This document shows positions 26,041 through 35,785 of a stretch of DNA of 64,000 bases, piece by piece (within the stretch, counting starts at the first letter, position 1; the number at the start of each line of letters is the position of its first letter). The DNA is from Methanosarcina horonobensis HB-1 = JCM 15518 (GTDB lineage Archaea > Halobacteriota > Methanosarcinia > Methanosarcinales > Methanosarcinaceae): NCBI RefSeq assembly GCF_000970285.1, contig NZ_CP009516.1, positions 558,001 to 622,000 of the forward strand, read 5' to 3'. The notes beneath the pieces are model-generated. The model had not been told where the DNA came from. It worked only from the letters and a program-made list of their open reading frames with translations, and made no database searches. A program made the position numbers and the translations under genes.

Positions 26041-26480
26041 CTCGAAAGTTCCGCTTCAATAATTTTTTCCAGATCCGAAACTTTAAGCCTGCATTTCTCC
26101 TTTGGCTTCTTTTTTACGGACTCACTTGCTTCCAGTTCATCAAGTGCAGCCCCTATGGCAGGGAGCATCTCAACTTCTTCCCTGAGGAAGTGGAATCCTG
26201 GTCTCGGACCTCCCCCCCGGCTTGCCCGGCAGCGCCTCTCGTCGCCTGCAGGGAACCCTCTATCTTTTACAAAAATATGATTCTTATCCAGTTGACGGAT
26301 ATTTTCGACCACTGCAGTAACGTCCTCTTTTGGGCCCGTTACAATCAGTCCAAAGCAGGTCTCCTTTACAGTAACCGGAAACTCTGATTCGTATATCCTC
26401 ATGGCTGCATCTGCAGGCAGCACTTTATCCGAACTGATTACAATATATTTTGTAATCTCTTCATTTTTTGTCTCTGTCAT
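26037..26480 (-). CDS. mmp6: Methanogenesis marker protein 6
   Basis: A 147-residue methanogen-specific protein (marker 6). I use the ATG at 26480 (MTETKNEEITKYIVISSD) because GGAGAG lies about 7 nt upstream; a longer frame to 26546 has no such signal. The core includes ICVKETCFGLIVTGPKEDV-like and FPAGDERRCRASRGGG segments, with a conserved Cys pair. The end overlaps mmp5 by GTGA. Function unknown beyond membership in the methanogen marker set next to MCR-activation genes. Confidence 0.86.
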   Translation of the reverse strand: MTETKNEEITKYIVISSDKVLPADAAMRIYESEFPVTVKETCFGLIVTGPKEDVTAVVENIRQLDKNHIFVKDRGFPAGDERRCRASRGGGPRPGFHFLREEVEMLPAIGAALDELEASESVKKKPKEKCRLKVSDLEKIIEAELSR

Positions 26481-26634
26481 TTTCTGTCTCTCCTTAGCTT
26501 CGGGAGACTTCACCTGTAATAAACCTAAATATGTGAATCTGCTCAAGCATCAGATACTTACTTCGTTTATGTATTAATTTTTATTATTGCATTATCATTT
26601 TAATTATATGGACATTTTTATATTTTAACAATTA

Positions 26635-28227
26635 TTATTCGTCATGATTTTCAGTTTTCTGGTTATAAGCTTTTCTGTGTGCAGCTTCACTTATGTATAT
26701 CGCATCTCCTTCTTTGATGCCTCTTAGTCTCTCAGGTTCGATTATCCTGCCGATAATGTTCGTTGAAGAGAACTTTTCTCCTGTGGGGCCGAAAAGGTCG
26801 TCATTTACAAGTCTGACTCCTATGGTTCCCATTCTCTTTGCTGCCTGGTTTGTGACCCCTATTTCTCCAGCCAGTACCCTGTCAGCTGGAGTGTTTTCCG
26901 GAAGGACCTCTTTATATTTCACTACTTCTTCTTCTGTTTTGAAAAGGTAAGTATCATCATATATCATATAAACAGGGAGTTTTCCGACAGTTTTTGTCTT
27001 GAGTCCGAGTGAGTGGCGGAAAAAGTCCACAGATTTCGGAGCTCTTTCCGAGTAAAGTTCAACCTCAACGAGTTTTTCTCTGGATACCGCGTAGGCAGTC
27101 ACCTTTGCTTCTCCGAGAATTTCGAGGGTTGTTGGCGGGTCCTGTCTGACAATTACTGCATCTTCTCCTGTATACCCATCCCTTATCAGTTCGATTCCTA
27201 TCGAGGAAAGTACAGGCTCTACCTCTTCAAAGCCGTGCCCGAGCAGGACAATCTGGGGAGGAAGGCTTTCTATTGACAGTTTCTGCCCCTTTTCCGCAAG
27301 TTTGATAAGTTCAAGCCCTTTTGTTACCTGCCCCACTACAGAATGAACAAGGCTTGAAGGCCGTTCCTCTCTGGAAATGTAAGTTCTTCCTGTCCCGTAT
27401 CCTACTGTCCTGACTGAAATTGCACCTTCTCTTCTCTGTTCAAAGTTTTCGTAAGGAACAGATACTTCTCTCAGGCTGTCGTCAGAAATAAATGAACTGG
27501 TAACAACATCCACCTTAAGAGTTCCTTCACGGGTCAGGGAATAGAAGTGTTCTGCACCCACAGGAGCATTTCTGGAAAGCTCTACTTCAAAATAAGTGAA
27601 TACGCTGTCTTCATCCTCGAGAAGAGTCGAAAGGTCAGTTGTGCACTTTTTCTCTGCAATCTGCTCCCATTCTATAACCGGTTCTATGCTCAGGATAGAG
27701 TCTTCTCTTGAAAGTTTGGAGATTATTTTTCTTCCGGTTACAATTGTTGCAAAAGCACCATCTTCGGGAGATCCATATTCAGCAGTGTGCTTTTTTCTTG
27801 ACAGGATAAGATGAGTGTTATGAGGATCAAATCCTCCTGCTCCGAACAGGACGTCAAAAGCTTCAAAACTCCCTTTTTCACGCGAAGGTTTTATGTCAGC
27901 TTCAAAAGGTCCGAAAGCCAGAGCTTCAGGACTTTCCCAGTGGATATTCTTTCCTTCGTATTCTTTATAGTGTTCTGCCCATAATTTTCCGGAGGATGAT
28001 TCGGGATCTTTAATTTCTATTATCAGTTCCCCTCTGGGCGTGTTGATAGCGTATTCGGTGATTTCTTCCGTTCTCTTCTCAGCAGCCTTCTTAAGAATTC
28101 CAACTGCTGCACCGGCTATGTAGGGGGCTCCGGAAACTTTAAGGGTGTCTCCAAGGGTAGAGCCTGCGGGCAGAGTATAAATTTGCCCGTTCACCTCTAC
28201 GCTGATCTCATTACTCGTAATCGGCAC
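26635..28227 (-). CDS. mmp3: Methanogenesis marker protein 3
   Basis: A 530-residue methanogen-specific protein (marker 3, UPF0288), a known component of the MCR activation complex. The N-terminus reads as a ubiquitin/ThiS-like start (ISVEVNGQIYTLPAGSTLGD), then a central region with VSVPYENFEQRREGAIS and RTVGYGTGRTYISREERPSS, and a C-terminal ending LVNDDLFGPTGEKFSSTNII. The start is GTG at 28227; GAGGT is almost adjacent, so initiation may be weak or use another site. It follows atwA by 41 nt and is 154 nt ahead of mmp6 on the same strand. Confidence 0.9.
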   Translation of the reverse strand: MPITSNEISVEVNGQIYTLPAGSTLGDTLKVSGAPYIAGAAVGILKKAAEKRTEEITEYAINTPRGELIIEIKDPESSSGKLWAEHYKEYEGKNIHWESPEALAFGPFEADIKPSREKGSFEAFDVLFGAGGFDPHNTHLILSRKKHTAEYGSPEDGAFATIVTGRKIISKLSREDSILSIEPVIEWEQIAEKKCTTDLSTLLEDEDSVFTYFEVELSRNAPVGAEHFYSLTREGTLKVDVVTSSFISDDSLREVSVPYENFEQRREGAISVRTVGYGTGRTYISREERPSSLVHSVVGQVTKGLELIKLAEKGQKLSIESLPPQIVLLGHGFEEVEPVLSSIGIELIRDGYTGEDAVIVRQDPPTTLEILGEAKVTAYAVSREKLVEVELYSERAPKSVDFFRHSLGLKTKTVGKLPVYMIYDDTYLFKTEEEVVKYKEVLPENTPADRVLAGEIGVTNQAAKRMGTIGVRLVNDDLFGPTGEKFSSTNIIGRIIEPERLRGIKEGDAIYISEAAHRKAYNQKTENHDE

Positions 28228-28268
28228 CTCATTTTAGTATTTTTCCATACTAAGAGGTGGCAGCATAT

Positions 28269-29882
28269 TTATATTTCTTCTGCAGCTTGGATCTTCTCTT
28301 CTTCAGTAAGCTGAGTAAGCACGGTTTTTGGTTTCCCTATATCTACGATCTTTCCGTCGCGCATAAGTGCAACACGATCGCAGATCTCATTTACAAAGTC
28401 CATATCGTGGGAAACAACAACAAAAGTCTCTCCTATTTCTTCTCTGGCTTTAAGGATAGAGTTTGTTACCGCGATTTTTGTGATCGGGTCCATGGTCCCT
28501 GTTGGCTCGTCCATAATGACGATCCTTGGCTCTTTGATCAGAACCTGTGCAAGTGCAATTCTATGCCGCTCCCCTTCACTCATTTCATCGGTCATTTTGG
28601 GTAAAATAGCTTTTGCCTTGTTTTCATCAAACCCGGCAGCCTTGAGGGTGATTATGGCTTTTCTAACCCCGAGTTCGAACGGAAGATCCAGGCTGATGGA
28701 TTCTGTAAGATTGTCTATTACAGAGCTGTGGGTATAAAGTCCGTATTCTTGGTGCAGGAATCCCATATACTTCGTTGCCCTGCCTTTGTTTTCAACTCCC
28801 AGCTTTGTCATGTCCACCCATTCGTCTCCTACACGGACTTCGACTTCTCCTGACGTGGGTGGTAAAATCCCCATAAGGATTTTTGAAGTCGTGGTCTTGC
28901 CTGCTCCGCTTACTCCGACAAGTCCGAAGATCTCTCCTTCCTTGACATCAAAAGATATATTGTCCACAGCTCTTACCACACCACGGTCTACTGAGATATA
29001 GCGTTTTGACAGGTCCCTTACCCGGATAATAGGTTCACCTACCAGAGAGTTCTTTTCCTGCCTGACCATGGATGCGCTTTGCATGAAGATCGCTGAAACT
29101 TCAAGAGGGTTTCCTTCCTGGATGACTTCCCCGTTTTCAAGCAGGATTGCCTTATCTGCCAGTTTCTCAATTACTTCGGGCCAATGAGAGGTGAGTACCA
29201 TGCTCATGTTGTAGTTCTTAACGGCATTAATAATAGCTTCGTGGACCAGTTTTGCAGTCATGGGGTCAAGAGTACCCGTAGGTTCATCGGCCAGGAGGAG
29301 AAGCGGGTTTCTTACAAGCTGTCTTGCAAGCACAACCCTCTGTTTTTCTCCCCCTGACAGCTCCCTTGCCACATGCATCATGCGGTGGCTCAGGTTCACC
29401 TCTTCAAGGAGTTCAACCGCTTTTTTCATGGCGTCATTTCCCTTATACCCGATTTCGTTCAGGGAGTTTATGACGTTTACCAGAACTCTTTCGTCCCCGT
29501 AAAGGGCAAAAGTTCTCTGGAGCATGATAGCAATGCGTTTGGTGATATCTTTTCTTATAGGGTCGTAAAGAGAAAGTTTTATGAAATCAGCTTCAAATTC
29601 ATCAAGTGTCTCTCCACACACAGGGCACTTCTGGCCTACCCTGCTCGGACGTTCTATATATCCGCACTTTTCACAGCGGGCCAGATGATAAATTACTTCA
29701 CCTGAGATATTCTCAAAAGATTCGGTCCCGCGCAACACATGCATCAGGATTGTTTTTCCGGATCCGCTTTTTCCCAGAATTCCAACGACTTCCCCTTCGT
29801 TGATACTTAAATTTACATTTTTCAGGGCTTTGAGACCATCGAAGTCTACAGTTAGGTTTTTAACTTCAATAAATACTGGCAT
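28269..29882 (-). CDS. atwA: MCR system component A2, double ABC ATPase
   Basis: A 537-residue soluble protein with two ABC ATPase modules, the ATP-dependent component A2 needed for reductive activation of methyl-coenzyme M reductase. Walker A sequences GILGKSGSGKT (about 33-43) and GLVGVSGAGKT (about 313-323) each have an ABC signature (ELSGGEKQRVVLARQL and EMSEGERHRIALAQVL) and Walker B (LLLADEPTGTLDP and IVIMDEPTGTMDP). A four-Cys insertion in the first module (CEKCGYIE ... CPVCG) should bind a metal. I chose the ATG at 29882, with GGAGG about 9 nt upstream. It heads the leftward atwA-mmp3-mmp6-mmp5-mmp15-mmp17-mmp7 block. Confidence 0.96.
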   Translation of the reverse strand: MPVFIEVKNLTVDFDGLKALKNVNLSINEGEVVGILGKSGSGKTILMHVLRGTESFENISGEVIYHLARCEKCGYIERPSRVGQKCPVCGETLDEFEADFIKLSLYDPIRKDITKRIAIMLQRTFALYGDERVLVNVINSLNEIGYKGNDAMKKAVELLEEVNLSHRMMHVARELSGGEKQRVVLARQLVRNPLLLLADEPTGTLDPMTAKLVHEAIINAVKNYNMSMVLTSHWPEVIEKLADKAILLENGEVIQEGNPLEVSAIFMQSASMVRQEKNSLVGEPIIRVRDLSKRYISVDRGVVRAVDNISFDVKEGEIFGLVGVSGAGKTTTSKILMGILPPTSGEVEVRVGDEWVDMTKLGVENKGRATKYMGFLHQEYGLYTHSSVIDNLTESISLDLPFELGVRKAIITLKAAGFDENKAKAILPKMTDEMSEGERHRIALAQVLIKEPRIVIMDEPTGTMDPITKIAVTNSILKAREEIGETFVVVSHDMDFVNEICDRVALMRDGKIVDIGKPKTVLTQLTEEEKIQAAEEI

Positions 29883-30130
29883 GCATTTTCCTCCGCAAAT
29901 TATGAGCTGCATCTAAATCTGGTGGCTTTCTCCCGCCTGCCTGGGTGTATCGCTCAAGAGTGAAAAGTAATTACTTCAAAGTGAAATCTCGCATTAACAT
30001 GACCAATAAATTTCACACATATGGGCAACAAGTAGATAAGAATAAACATTACATAAACATAACGCATTATTTTGTCACTGTGAACATCCATAACCAATAT
30101 CAGTTGGCGAATCTGCCGGATTTTTGTTCT

Positions 30131-30931
30131 TTATATTCCTTTTACCACATCCACAACTTTTATTATGTCGTCGAGTACCACATCTGCTGCTTGCCTGAGT
30201 TCTTCCGGTCTTTTATCTCCCTGCTGGACTGTCATTATTCCCACGTCTGCTGCCCTGAGCGCCAGGATATCATTAATTCCATCCCCTACCATAATTACTT
30301 TCTCATATCTGCTTTTGAGTTCAAGCACAACTTTCTCCTTCATAAAGGAATCCGCAAAAGCAAAGACCCTTTCTATTGGGATATTTATTAACTCCGCAAG
30401 TTGAGCAAGGGCAGACATCCTGTCTCCGGATGCTATATATGTATCAACTTCCATGGTCTGAAGTATCTGAACGGTCTGCAAAGTCTTGCTGAATACCTGC
30501 CCTCCCGTACTGAGCACATAGGGTATTTTTCTTGCCTCCGAGTCTACTATCAGACCTGCCGCAAGATAAATACTGTCAGGGCAACGGGCTGTAACTGCTT
30601 TGAGAACATCATGCACATCTCCCATAAAGAGGGAAGCTCCTTTTATGACCTCATACGCAATATCCGGGGTAAACTGTCCTTTTGAACAGCTTACACCTAT
30701 TGAAACTCTATACTCCCTTATAAATTCAAATAAAGACATCTCCCTTTTTGAGCGCAGGATTATTTCTTTCTCTGTATTAAGAGCTACAAGGCCGCAACCG
30801 TTTTTCTTTGCGACAATGGCAGTGCTCTCTATATTTTCAAGAATAATCCCTGTACTGGGATCTTTTGCAACTCTATACATGTGTAGAAGAGTTCCGGCAC
30901 TGTCAAAGACCACTGCGATTCTTCTGGCCAT
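30131..30931 (-). CDS. HAD-superfamily phosphatase/soluble P-type-ATPase-like protein
   Basis: A 266-residue haloacid dehalogenase-fold protein. Motif I is VVFDSAGTLLH (about 7-17; Asp nucleophile but Ser in place of the second Asp/Thr), and motif IV is MVGDGINDILALRAADVGI (about 215-233), as in the P-domain of P-type ATPases. There are no membrane segments. The altered DSAGT motif suggests a P-type-ATPase-like soluble HAD rather than a classical DxD phosphatase. It lies 248 nt upstream of atwA on the same strand, so a link to the MCR-activation genes is possible but not shown. Substrate unknown. Confidence 0.82.
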   Translation of the reverse strand: MARRIAVVFDSAGTLLHMYRVAKDPSTGIILENIESTAIVAKKNGCGLVALNTEKEIILRSKREMSLFEFIREYRVSIGVSCSKGQFTPDIAYEVIKGASLFMGDVHDVLKAVTARCPDSIYLAAGLIVDSEARKIPYVLSTGGQVFSKTLQTVQILQTMEVDTYIASGDRMSALAQLAELINIPIERVFAFADSFMKEKVVLELKSRYEKVIMVGDGINDILALRAADVGIMTVQQGDKRPEELRQAADVVLDDIIKVVDVVKGI

Positions 30932-31049
30932 GTCAAATGATTTATCTGTAAAATAAAAAAATCTTTTTGAAAACAGGAAAAAATAGCCGGGAAAAGAAAA
31001 TTTATAAAAATAAATGAAGTTATTATGTTAAACTTCTGTTTAGATTCCT

Positions 31050-31943
31050 TTACAGGATTGAGGCCCCAGAAAGCAGGACTCCGGCAAAAAAACCGAGAAT
31101 TGCTCCTGAGTTCAGGAAGGGCAACCCTGCCTGAGGCTTTCCTCTCATTACCAGGATAGAAAGGAATATGTGTCCTGCAAGAGTTCCAAGCATTGCCCCG
31201 AGTACAGGGTATGATAATCCTCCGTTTTCAATGAATACGTTTGCGGAGACTACCAGCAGGGTGGGCATAACTGCATCGCCGAGGCCCATGAAAAAGGCTT
31301 CGCGTTTTTCTCCTCCTTTAAAACTTTCTTTAATAAACGAATAATCCGAATGTTTTGGAATTATGAAAAGAATGGGAAGTTTAAGATCCATCACACCTTC
31401 AGCCATGGTTATCATATGTTTTGTCTTATATACTGAGATTGCATCATAGACTGCAAGGAGTACCAGAAGGATTACTACAGGGATAACGGAAAGGGAAATT
31501 CCTATCAGGGCACTGACTCCAGCTGCTATGCAGACTCCAAGAATATCTATTATATACCATTCAGGGTATTTGTAAAGCAGGACTGTCAGCCCTATAGATA
31601 TCAGGATTGAAAGAATATCTTCAAAACCTGAGAGAGAAGGAACCAGGGTGAAAAGTGCGAAAAACACATAATATAGAGTACTTACTATAGCGAGATATAT
31701 GAATAAGCTGATGATCCATTTCATGTTTTTCTTTATCGCTATCAGGACAAAAAGCGTAAAAATCAGGATCATTACGATATAATAAATTGAATTGGAAACC
31801 TGTGTGGGGTCCTCAAAAGCCTGCATTTCATTAGTTTCCATCGGCATTGACAAAAGCAGGGCAAGAATCTGTACTATCAGGATTAATCCTGCCATAGAAA
31901 GGATCGGTAAATAATCTTTAAGTGAATGTTCGCTGGAACTCAA
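31050..31943 (-). CDS. Presenilin/signal-peptide-peptidase-type intramembrane aspartyl protease
   Basis: A 297-residue membrane protein with about nine hydrophobic helices and the paired catalytic motifs of the presenilin/SPP (A22) family: YD in VYDAISVYKTKHM (about 165-177) and GxGD in GLGDAVMPTLLVV (about 216-228). The third family motif, PAL, appears altered as AGLPFLNSG (about 273-281). Such proteases cut substrates inside the membrane. The start is TTG with GGAG 8 nt upstream. It stands alone on its strand, 118 nt downstream of nothing but the HAD gene region. Confidence 0.88.
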   Translation of the reverse strand: MSSSEHSLKDYLPILSMAGLILIVQILALLLSMPMETNEMQAFEDPTQVSNSIYYIVMILIFTLFVLIAIKKNMKWIISLFIYLAIVSTLYYVFFALFTLVPSLSGFEDILSILISIGLTVLLYKYPEWYIIDILGVCIAAGVSALIGISLSVIPVVILLVLLAVYDAISVYKTKHMITMAEGVMDLKLPILFIIPKHSDYSFIKESFKGGEKREAFFMGLGDAVMPTLLVVSANVFIENGGLSYPVLGAMLGTLAGHIFLSILVMRGKPQAGLPFLNSGAILGFFAGVLLSGASIL

Positions 31944-32461
31944 TTATTAAACTCCTTATTTCTTGACACTATGCATCTTCTATTTTTATTTATATATTTA
32001 CTCTATCCTCTATCTTAAGTTTTTATTCTCTTTTTTATATTTGTCCATTTAACCGATTATCCATCTTATTTACGTTGTTTCTGCAATTTTACTCCTGATT
32101 TGTAAGCTCTCTTGGACTTTTGTTTTATAAAACTCCCAGGATTCTGTTAGTTCACCTTATTCTGTTCCCAATTATTCTCTTTTATATATTTTTGATTTTT
32201 ACCGGAAAACAGGAAAAACAAATTCGAGATAAAAGATACATAAATAGTTTATGCAAATAATTATATAGAATAACTGTGTAAAAAATAAACAAAAATAGAA
32301 GAATAGTAAATAGAGAAATACATTAAAAATTGAAAAACAGTAAATACTTTATGGGGTTATCTCCATCTAACAATTTCCATCCCGATATCGAGAAATTTGT
32401 TTTTTACGCGAAATTTATGATTTCATAAGGAAAATTTCCATAAGTACGTTAGAGGTATACA
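31944..32461. other. AT-rich divergent intergenic region
   Basis: About 518 nt between the leftward presenilin-type gene and the rightward small membrane protein gene. It consists mostly of A/T runs and no gene or RNA was recognised. Confidence 0.5.
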
Positions 32462-32797
32462 ATGGAGACAAGAGATACAGTATTCCTTATTGTGATGGTT
32501 CTGTCATCTTTCCTTCTATCCTTTGAGTGGCTTAGAAGGTTTACATACAAGCCCACAAATCCTTTCATTGACCCTTTAATTATCATATCCATCATGGTTC
32601 TGACCGGAACCTTATCTCTCATGCTCATCTCTATTAACAACAAACTTCAGGATTTTGAAGATAAGATAGAAGCAAGGGACCGTGCCCTCAGGGTTAATAT
32701 GGAAAGTTCGGATACAAAAATTGAAGAAAGGATGAATGAACTCTCAAGCAAAGTTGATAATGCAGTATACGAATTCAACCGCAGAAAGTATCACTGA
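32462..32797 (+). CDS. Small membrane protein with coiled-coil tail, unknown function
   Basis: A 111-residue protein with two hydrophobic helices (VFLIVMVLSSFLLSFEWL and LIIISIMVLTGTLSLMLI) and a C-terminal charged coiled-coil-like segment (KLQDFEDKIEARDRALRV, then MNELSSKVDNAVYEFNRR). I do not recognise the family. The tail could mediate oligomerisation. The gene stands alone in an AT-rich region. Confidence 0.68.
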   Translation: METRDTVFLIVMVLSSFLLSFEWLRRFTYKPTNPFIDPLIIISIMVLTGTLSLMLISINNKLQDFEDKIEARDRALRVNMESSDTKIEERMNELSSKVDNAVYEFNRRKYH

Positions 32798-33790
32798 TTT
32801 CTGCCCATAATCTTATTTTTTCCATTAGGAATAAGTACTGTTAGTGTTCTTCTCATGCCTTTTATCTTTTTTACCTTTCTTTCATGAATAACCTGATCTT
32901 ATCTGGTTTTTCCAGTTAAATATTATAACAAGTTATTATTTAACAAGTTATTATTGATTTTATCCTAAAACTCAGAATTTATTTCTCAAATCCTACACCC
33001 TAAATAATCAATAAAGTTCCTGATCCTAAAAACAATTGTGAGAATTGTTAATAAATAAAAGCTAAATGGATTTTGAAATAAGCTTATTAAGTTAAATATC
33101 TTCCATTCCTGTAATCTCCAATAACCTTCTATATATAGGGCTGCTATTCTTTTCTTTTTCTTTAGTTTTTACCTTTTGTCTTTTATTCTTCTTCCGTAAA
33201 ATAATTTTTTTCCTTTAATCGTTGTTTTCTTTTCACATTAATCATTTATTTTTTCATATCCTTTCTCATTCTTTATTTTACTTTCATACTGTAGTTTTTC
33301 TATTTTTCTTTTTAATATGAATACTTTTAAACTATATTATCGTTAATCAACGATTTTTTGTAGTCTTTTAAATATGTTTATTTTTAAATTCTTTTAAAAC
33401 TGAAAAATACTATAACATATTTAATTAAGTTATTACGTAGGTAATTCCTTCATTACAAGTGTAATTAAAAGGAAAAGTTCATATATGAGTTTTGTTAAAG
33501 AGACTTCAACTCACATTTTAACTATGTTTTATTTATTATTTCTATCAGGTATATATTTAAGAACTTATATTACTTGATTGCTCTGGAACGCTGTCTCCTC
33601 TAGTATTTTCGGGTACAAGCTCCACGATTTAGCAAAACTTATATACCGGATATACTCTAGTAAAAAGGAATATCTTGGTTCCAGATATTTATAAATATAT
33701 TCATATTGATATACTGTATCGTAAATTATTATTACTCAGAGTTAGTATATTGAATTACCTTGTGTAAACAGGTAAAGAAGGAAAGCTAAT
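32798..33790. other. 1 kb AT-rich intergenic region with an orphan hairpin
   Basis: Very AT-rich and without a gene. At 33339-33359 a perfect ATCGTT/AACGAT stem with a 4-nt loop precedes six T, terminator-like on the plus strand, though no annotated gene precedes it closely; it could end an unrecognised short transcript. A TATA-like element for the next gene lies at 33638-33645. Confidence 0.45.
33638..33645 (+). promoter_or_regulatory. TATA-like box
   Basis: CTTATATA preceded by AGCAAAA (BRE-like). It would put transcription start near 33665 and give the next gene a leader of about 125 nt. Confidence 0.35.
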
Positions 33791-34093
33791 ATGCACCTCA
33801 ATCTTGAACCGATTGGTATTATCAAAAAGGTTGCAAATAAGTCGGAGATTTTGATTTATTCTGATTTTGAACAGGTTATACGAAATATCGTATCCAAAAT
33901 AGGAGAAGGAGCGGAAATGGGCCAGAAGCTTCTGGTTATCCACAAAAACAATAGCAAAAAGCAAATAGATGGCCACCAGGTCCAGGTTACGAAGGCTACG
34001 CTTCTGGAACGAAAAGGGAATTTGTTGACAATATCCAAAATAGAGGCAAACGAAGACTCAGTGATTGATGTCAGACTTGATCTGACCGCCTGA
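33791..34093 (+). CDS. Small conserved-looking protein of unknown function
   Basis: A 100-residue protein I do not recognise. It begins with the strand MHLNLEPIGIIKKVANKSEI and is rich in alternating hydrophobic positions (KLLVIHKN, VQVTKATLLERKGNLLTISK), suggesting a small beta-barrel-like fold. The opening EPIGIIK vaguely resembles the N-terminus of TsaA/TrmO proteins, but it is too short and lacks the rest of that family. AAGGAAAG precedes the ATG. No neighbours within 500 nt. Confidence 0.65.
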   Translation: MHLNLEPIGIIKKVANKSEILIYSDFEQVIRNIVSKIGEGAEMGQKLLVIHKNNSKKQIDGHQVQVTKATLLERKGNLLTISKIEANEDSVIDVRLDLTA

Positions 34094-34656
34094 TACCCCC
34101 AGACTTCGACATATGCCGACAAAATATTGGATTCTTTCGCATTCTCCTTTTTTTCTGGATAGTTTGGACTATAATTACAAAGACTAAACTCTGATTAGAA
34201 ACTCTGAAAAGAATGATTTATCACCATTCTTTCTATCATAATATTTTAATTCCTGGCAAAGGTTGTCAAATGGAAAGTACAGGTTTTTAAAAGCCCGGCA
34301 GGAGACTGAGATAAAAAGAAATACCCTCTGAAATCTAATATTTATTTTTGCCCTGAGAGCCCGGAGATGAGGGAGCTTGAAGAAAGTCCGATCCTCCGTT
34401 AATCCGAAGTAACTTTTCTTTAAATCCTTTTTTAATTCTTCTCCAGTTGAAAGAACTTCTATCTGGTAGCGAGCGTAAAACTTCAGTATACATAATGCCT
34501 ATTGTCAAATAACTGGAGATTCCTGCAGTGATATGCGCCCCTGATAAACTTGCCTGAAGATACCGATTGTCCTGGCGGTTAAAGGGTTAAAGATAAAAGA
34601 ACAAAAGCAAAGAAACACTGAGGCTTAAAATAGAGTTTTATTACCTGAGGGAAAAC
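34094..34656. other. Intergenic region with a GC-richer structured segment
   Basis: Within 563 AT-rich nt, 34351-34398 is GC-richer and can pair (CGGAG 34362-34366 with CTCCG 34394-34398). It contains GAAGAAAGTCCG (34379-34390), one base from the universal RNase P RNA P4 sequence GAGGAAAGTCCG. I found no partner P4 strand (ACAGAA type) before FEN1, so this is not called as RNase P RNA. Confidence 0.3.
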
Positions 34657-35673
34657 ATGGGTACGGATATAGGAGATCTGCTCCAGAAAAGAAAAATAGA
34701 ACTTTCTGACCTCTCAAACCGGGTGGTTGCAGTTGATGCATTTAACACACTGCACCAGTTTTTGAGCATTATTCGCCAGAAGGATGGAAGTCCTCTGGTT
34801 AATTCGGATGGAAAAGTAACCTCTCATCTCTCCGGGCTGCTCTACAGGACAGCCAGTCTGGTTGAAGCGGGTGTAAAACCTGTTTTCGTTTTTGACGGCA
34901 AACCCCCCGAAATGAAATCCGGGACTCTGAATCGAAGGAAAGAAATCAGGGAATCGTCGCGGGAAAAATGGGAGAATGCAAAGGCAGAGGGGGATCTTGA
35001 GGCTGCCTATAAGTATGCTCAGGCTTCTTCAAAAGTTGATCAGGATATTGTTGAGGATTCCAAATACCTCCTCGGTATAATGGGCATTCCCTGGATACAG
35101 GCTCCATGTGAAGGAGAGGCGCAGGCTGCCCATATTGTCCTTAAAAAAGATGCCGATTGTGTTGCTTCCCAGGACTACGACTCTTTCCTCTTCGGAGCTC
35201 CGGCTGTTGTCCGCAATCTGGCTGCTACTGGCAAACGCAAGCTCCCTGGAAAGAGTGTGTACGTTGATGTCGAACTTGAAATGATTGAACTTGAGGAAAC
35301 CCTGGAAGCTTTGGGTATTAACAGGGATCAGCTTATTGATATCGCAATCTGTGTGGGTACTGATTATAACAAAGGATTGGAGAAAGTGGGCCCCAAGACA
35401 GCTCTCAAGCTCATTAAAAAACACGGGAACATTCATGCCGTGCTCCGGGAGAAAGGGGTGGAGATTGAAGCTGTGGACAATATAAAGGAACTTTTTACCC
35501 ATCCTGATGTTACAGATGACTATGAAATCAAGTGGAGTAAACCTGACTCCGAAAAACTCATTAAGTTCCTCTGCGAGGAGAATGATTTCTCTGTGGACAG
35601 GGTAGAAAAAGCTTCAGAACGCCTTAAAGCAGCTTCGGGGGCAAGGCAGAAAACTCTTGACCAGTGGTTCTGA
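34657..35673 (+). CDS. fen: Flap endonuclease 1
   Basis: A 338-residue structure-specific nuclease of the FEN1/XPG family that removes 5' flaps during Okazaki-fragment maturation and repair. The N-domain ([22 protein letters not shown]) and I-domain ([23 protein letters not shown]) acidic residues are present, with the helix-hairpin segment [19 protein letters not shown]. The C-terminus QKTLDQWF is a PCNA-interacting box. GAGGGA precedes the ATG. It is a lone gene of normal length. Confidence 0.97.
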   Translation: MGTDIGDLLQKRKIELSDLSNRVVAVDAFNTLHQFLSIIRQKDGSPLVNSDGKVTSHLSGLLYRTASLVEAGVKPVFVFDGKPPEMKSGTLNRRKEIRESSREKWENAKAEGDLEAAYKYAQASSKVDQDIVEDSKYLLGIMGIPWIQAPCEGEAQAAHIVLKKDADCVASQDYDSFLFGAPAVVRNLAATGKRKLPGKSVYVDVELEMIELEETLEALGINRDQLIDIAICVGTDYNKGLEKVGPKTALKLIKKHGNIHAVLREKGVEIEAVDNIKELFTHPDVTDDYEIKWSKPDSEKLIKFLCEENDFSVDRVEKASERLKAASGARQKTLDQWF

Positions 35674-35785
35674 GGAGTTTTAAGAAATCAGGAAATTCCA
35701 TTTTATACCGGCTTTGTTTACATTTTTTTATCTAAACCCGTTTCCTGTATGAATCTTCTCGCAGGAATAATACAGGCAAAGAGGT

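Noticed and set aside
34351-34656. RNase P RNA gene
   Set aside because: Only the P4-like 5' motif is seen; the required partner strand and other conserved regions were not found before FEN1.
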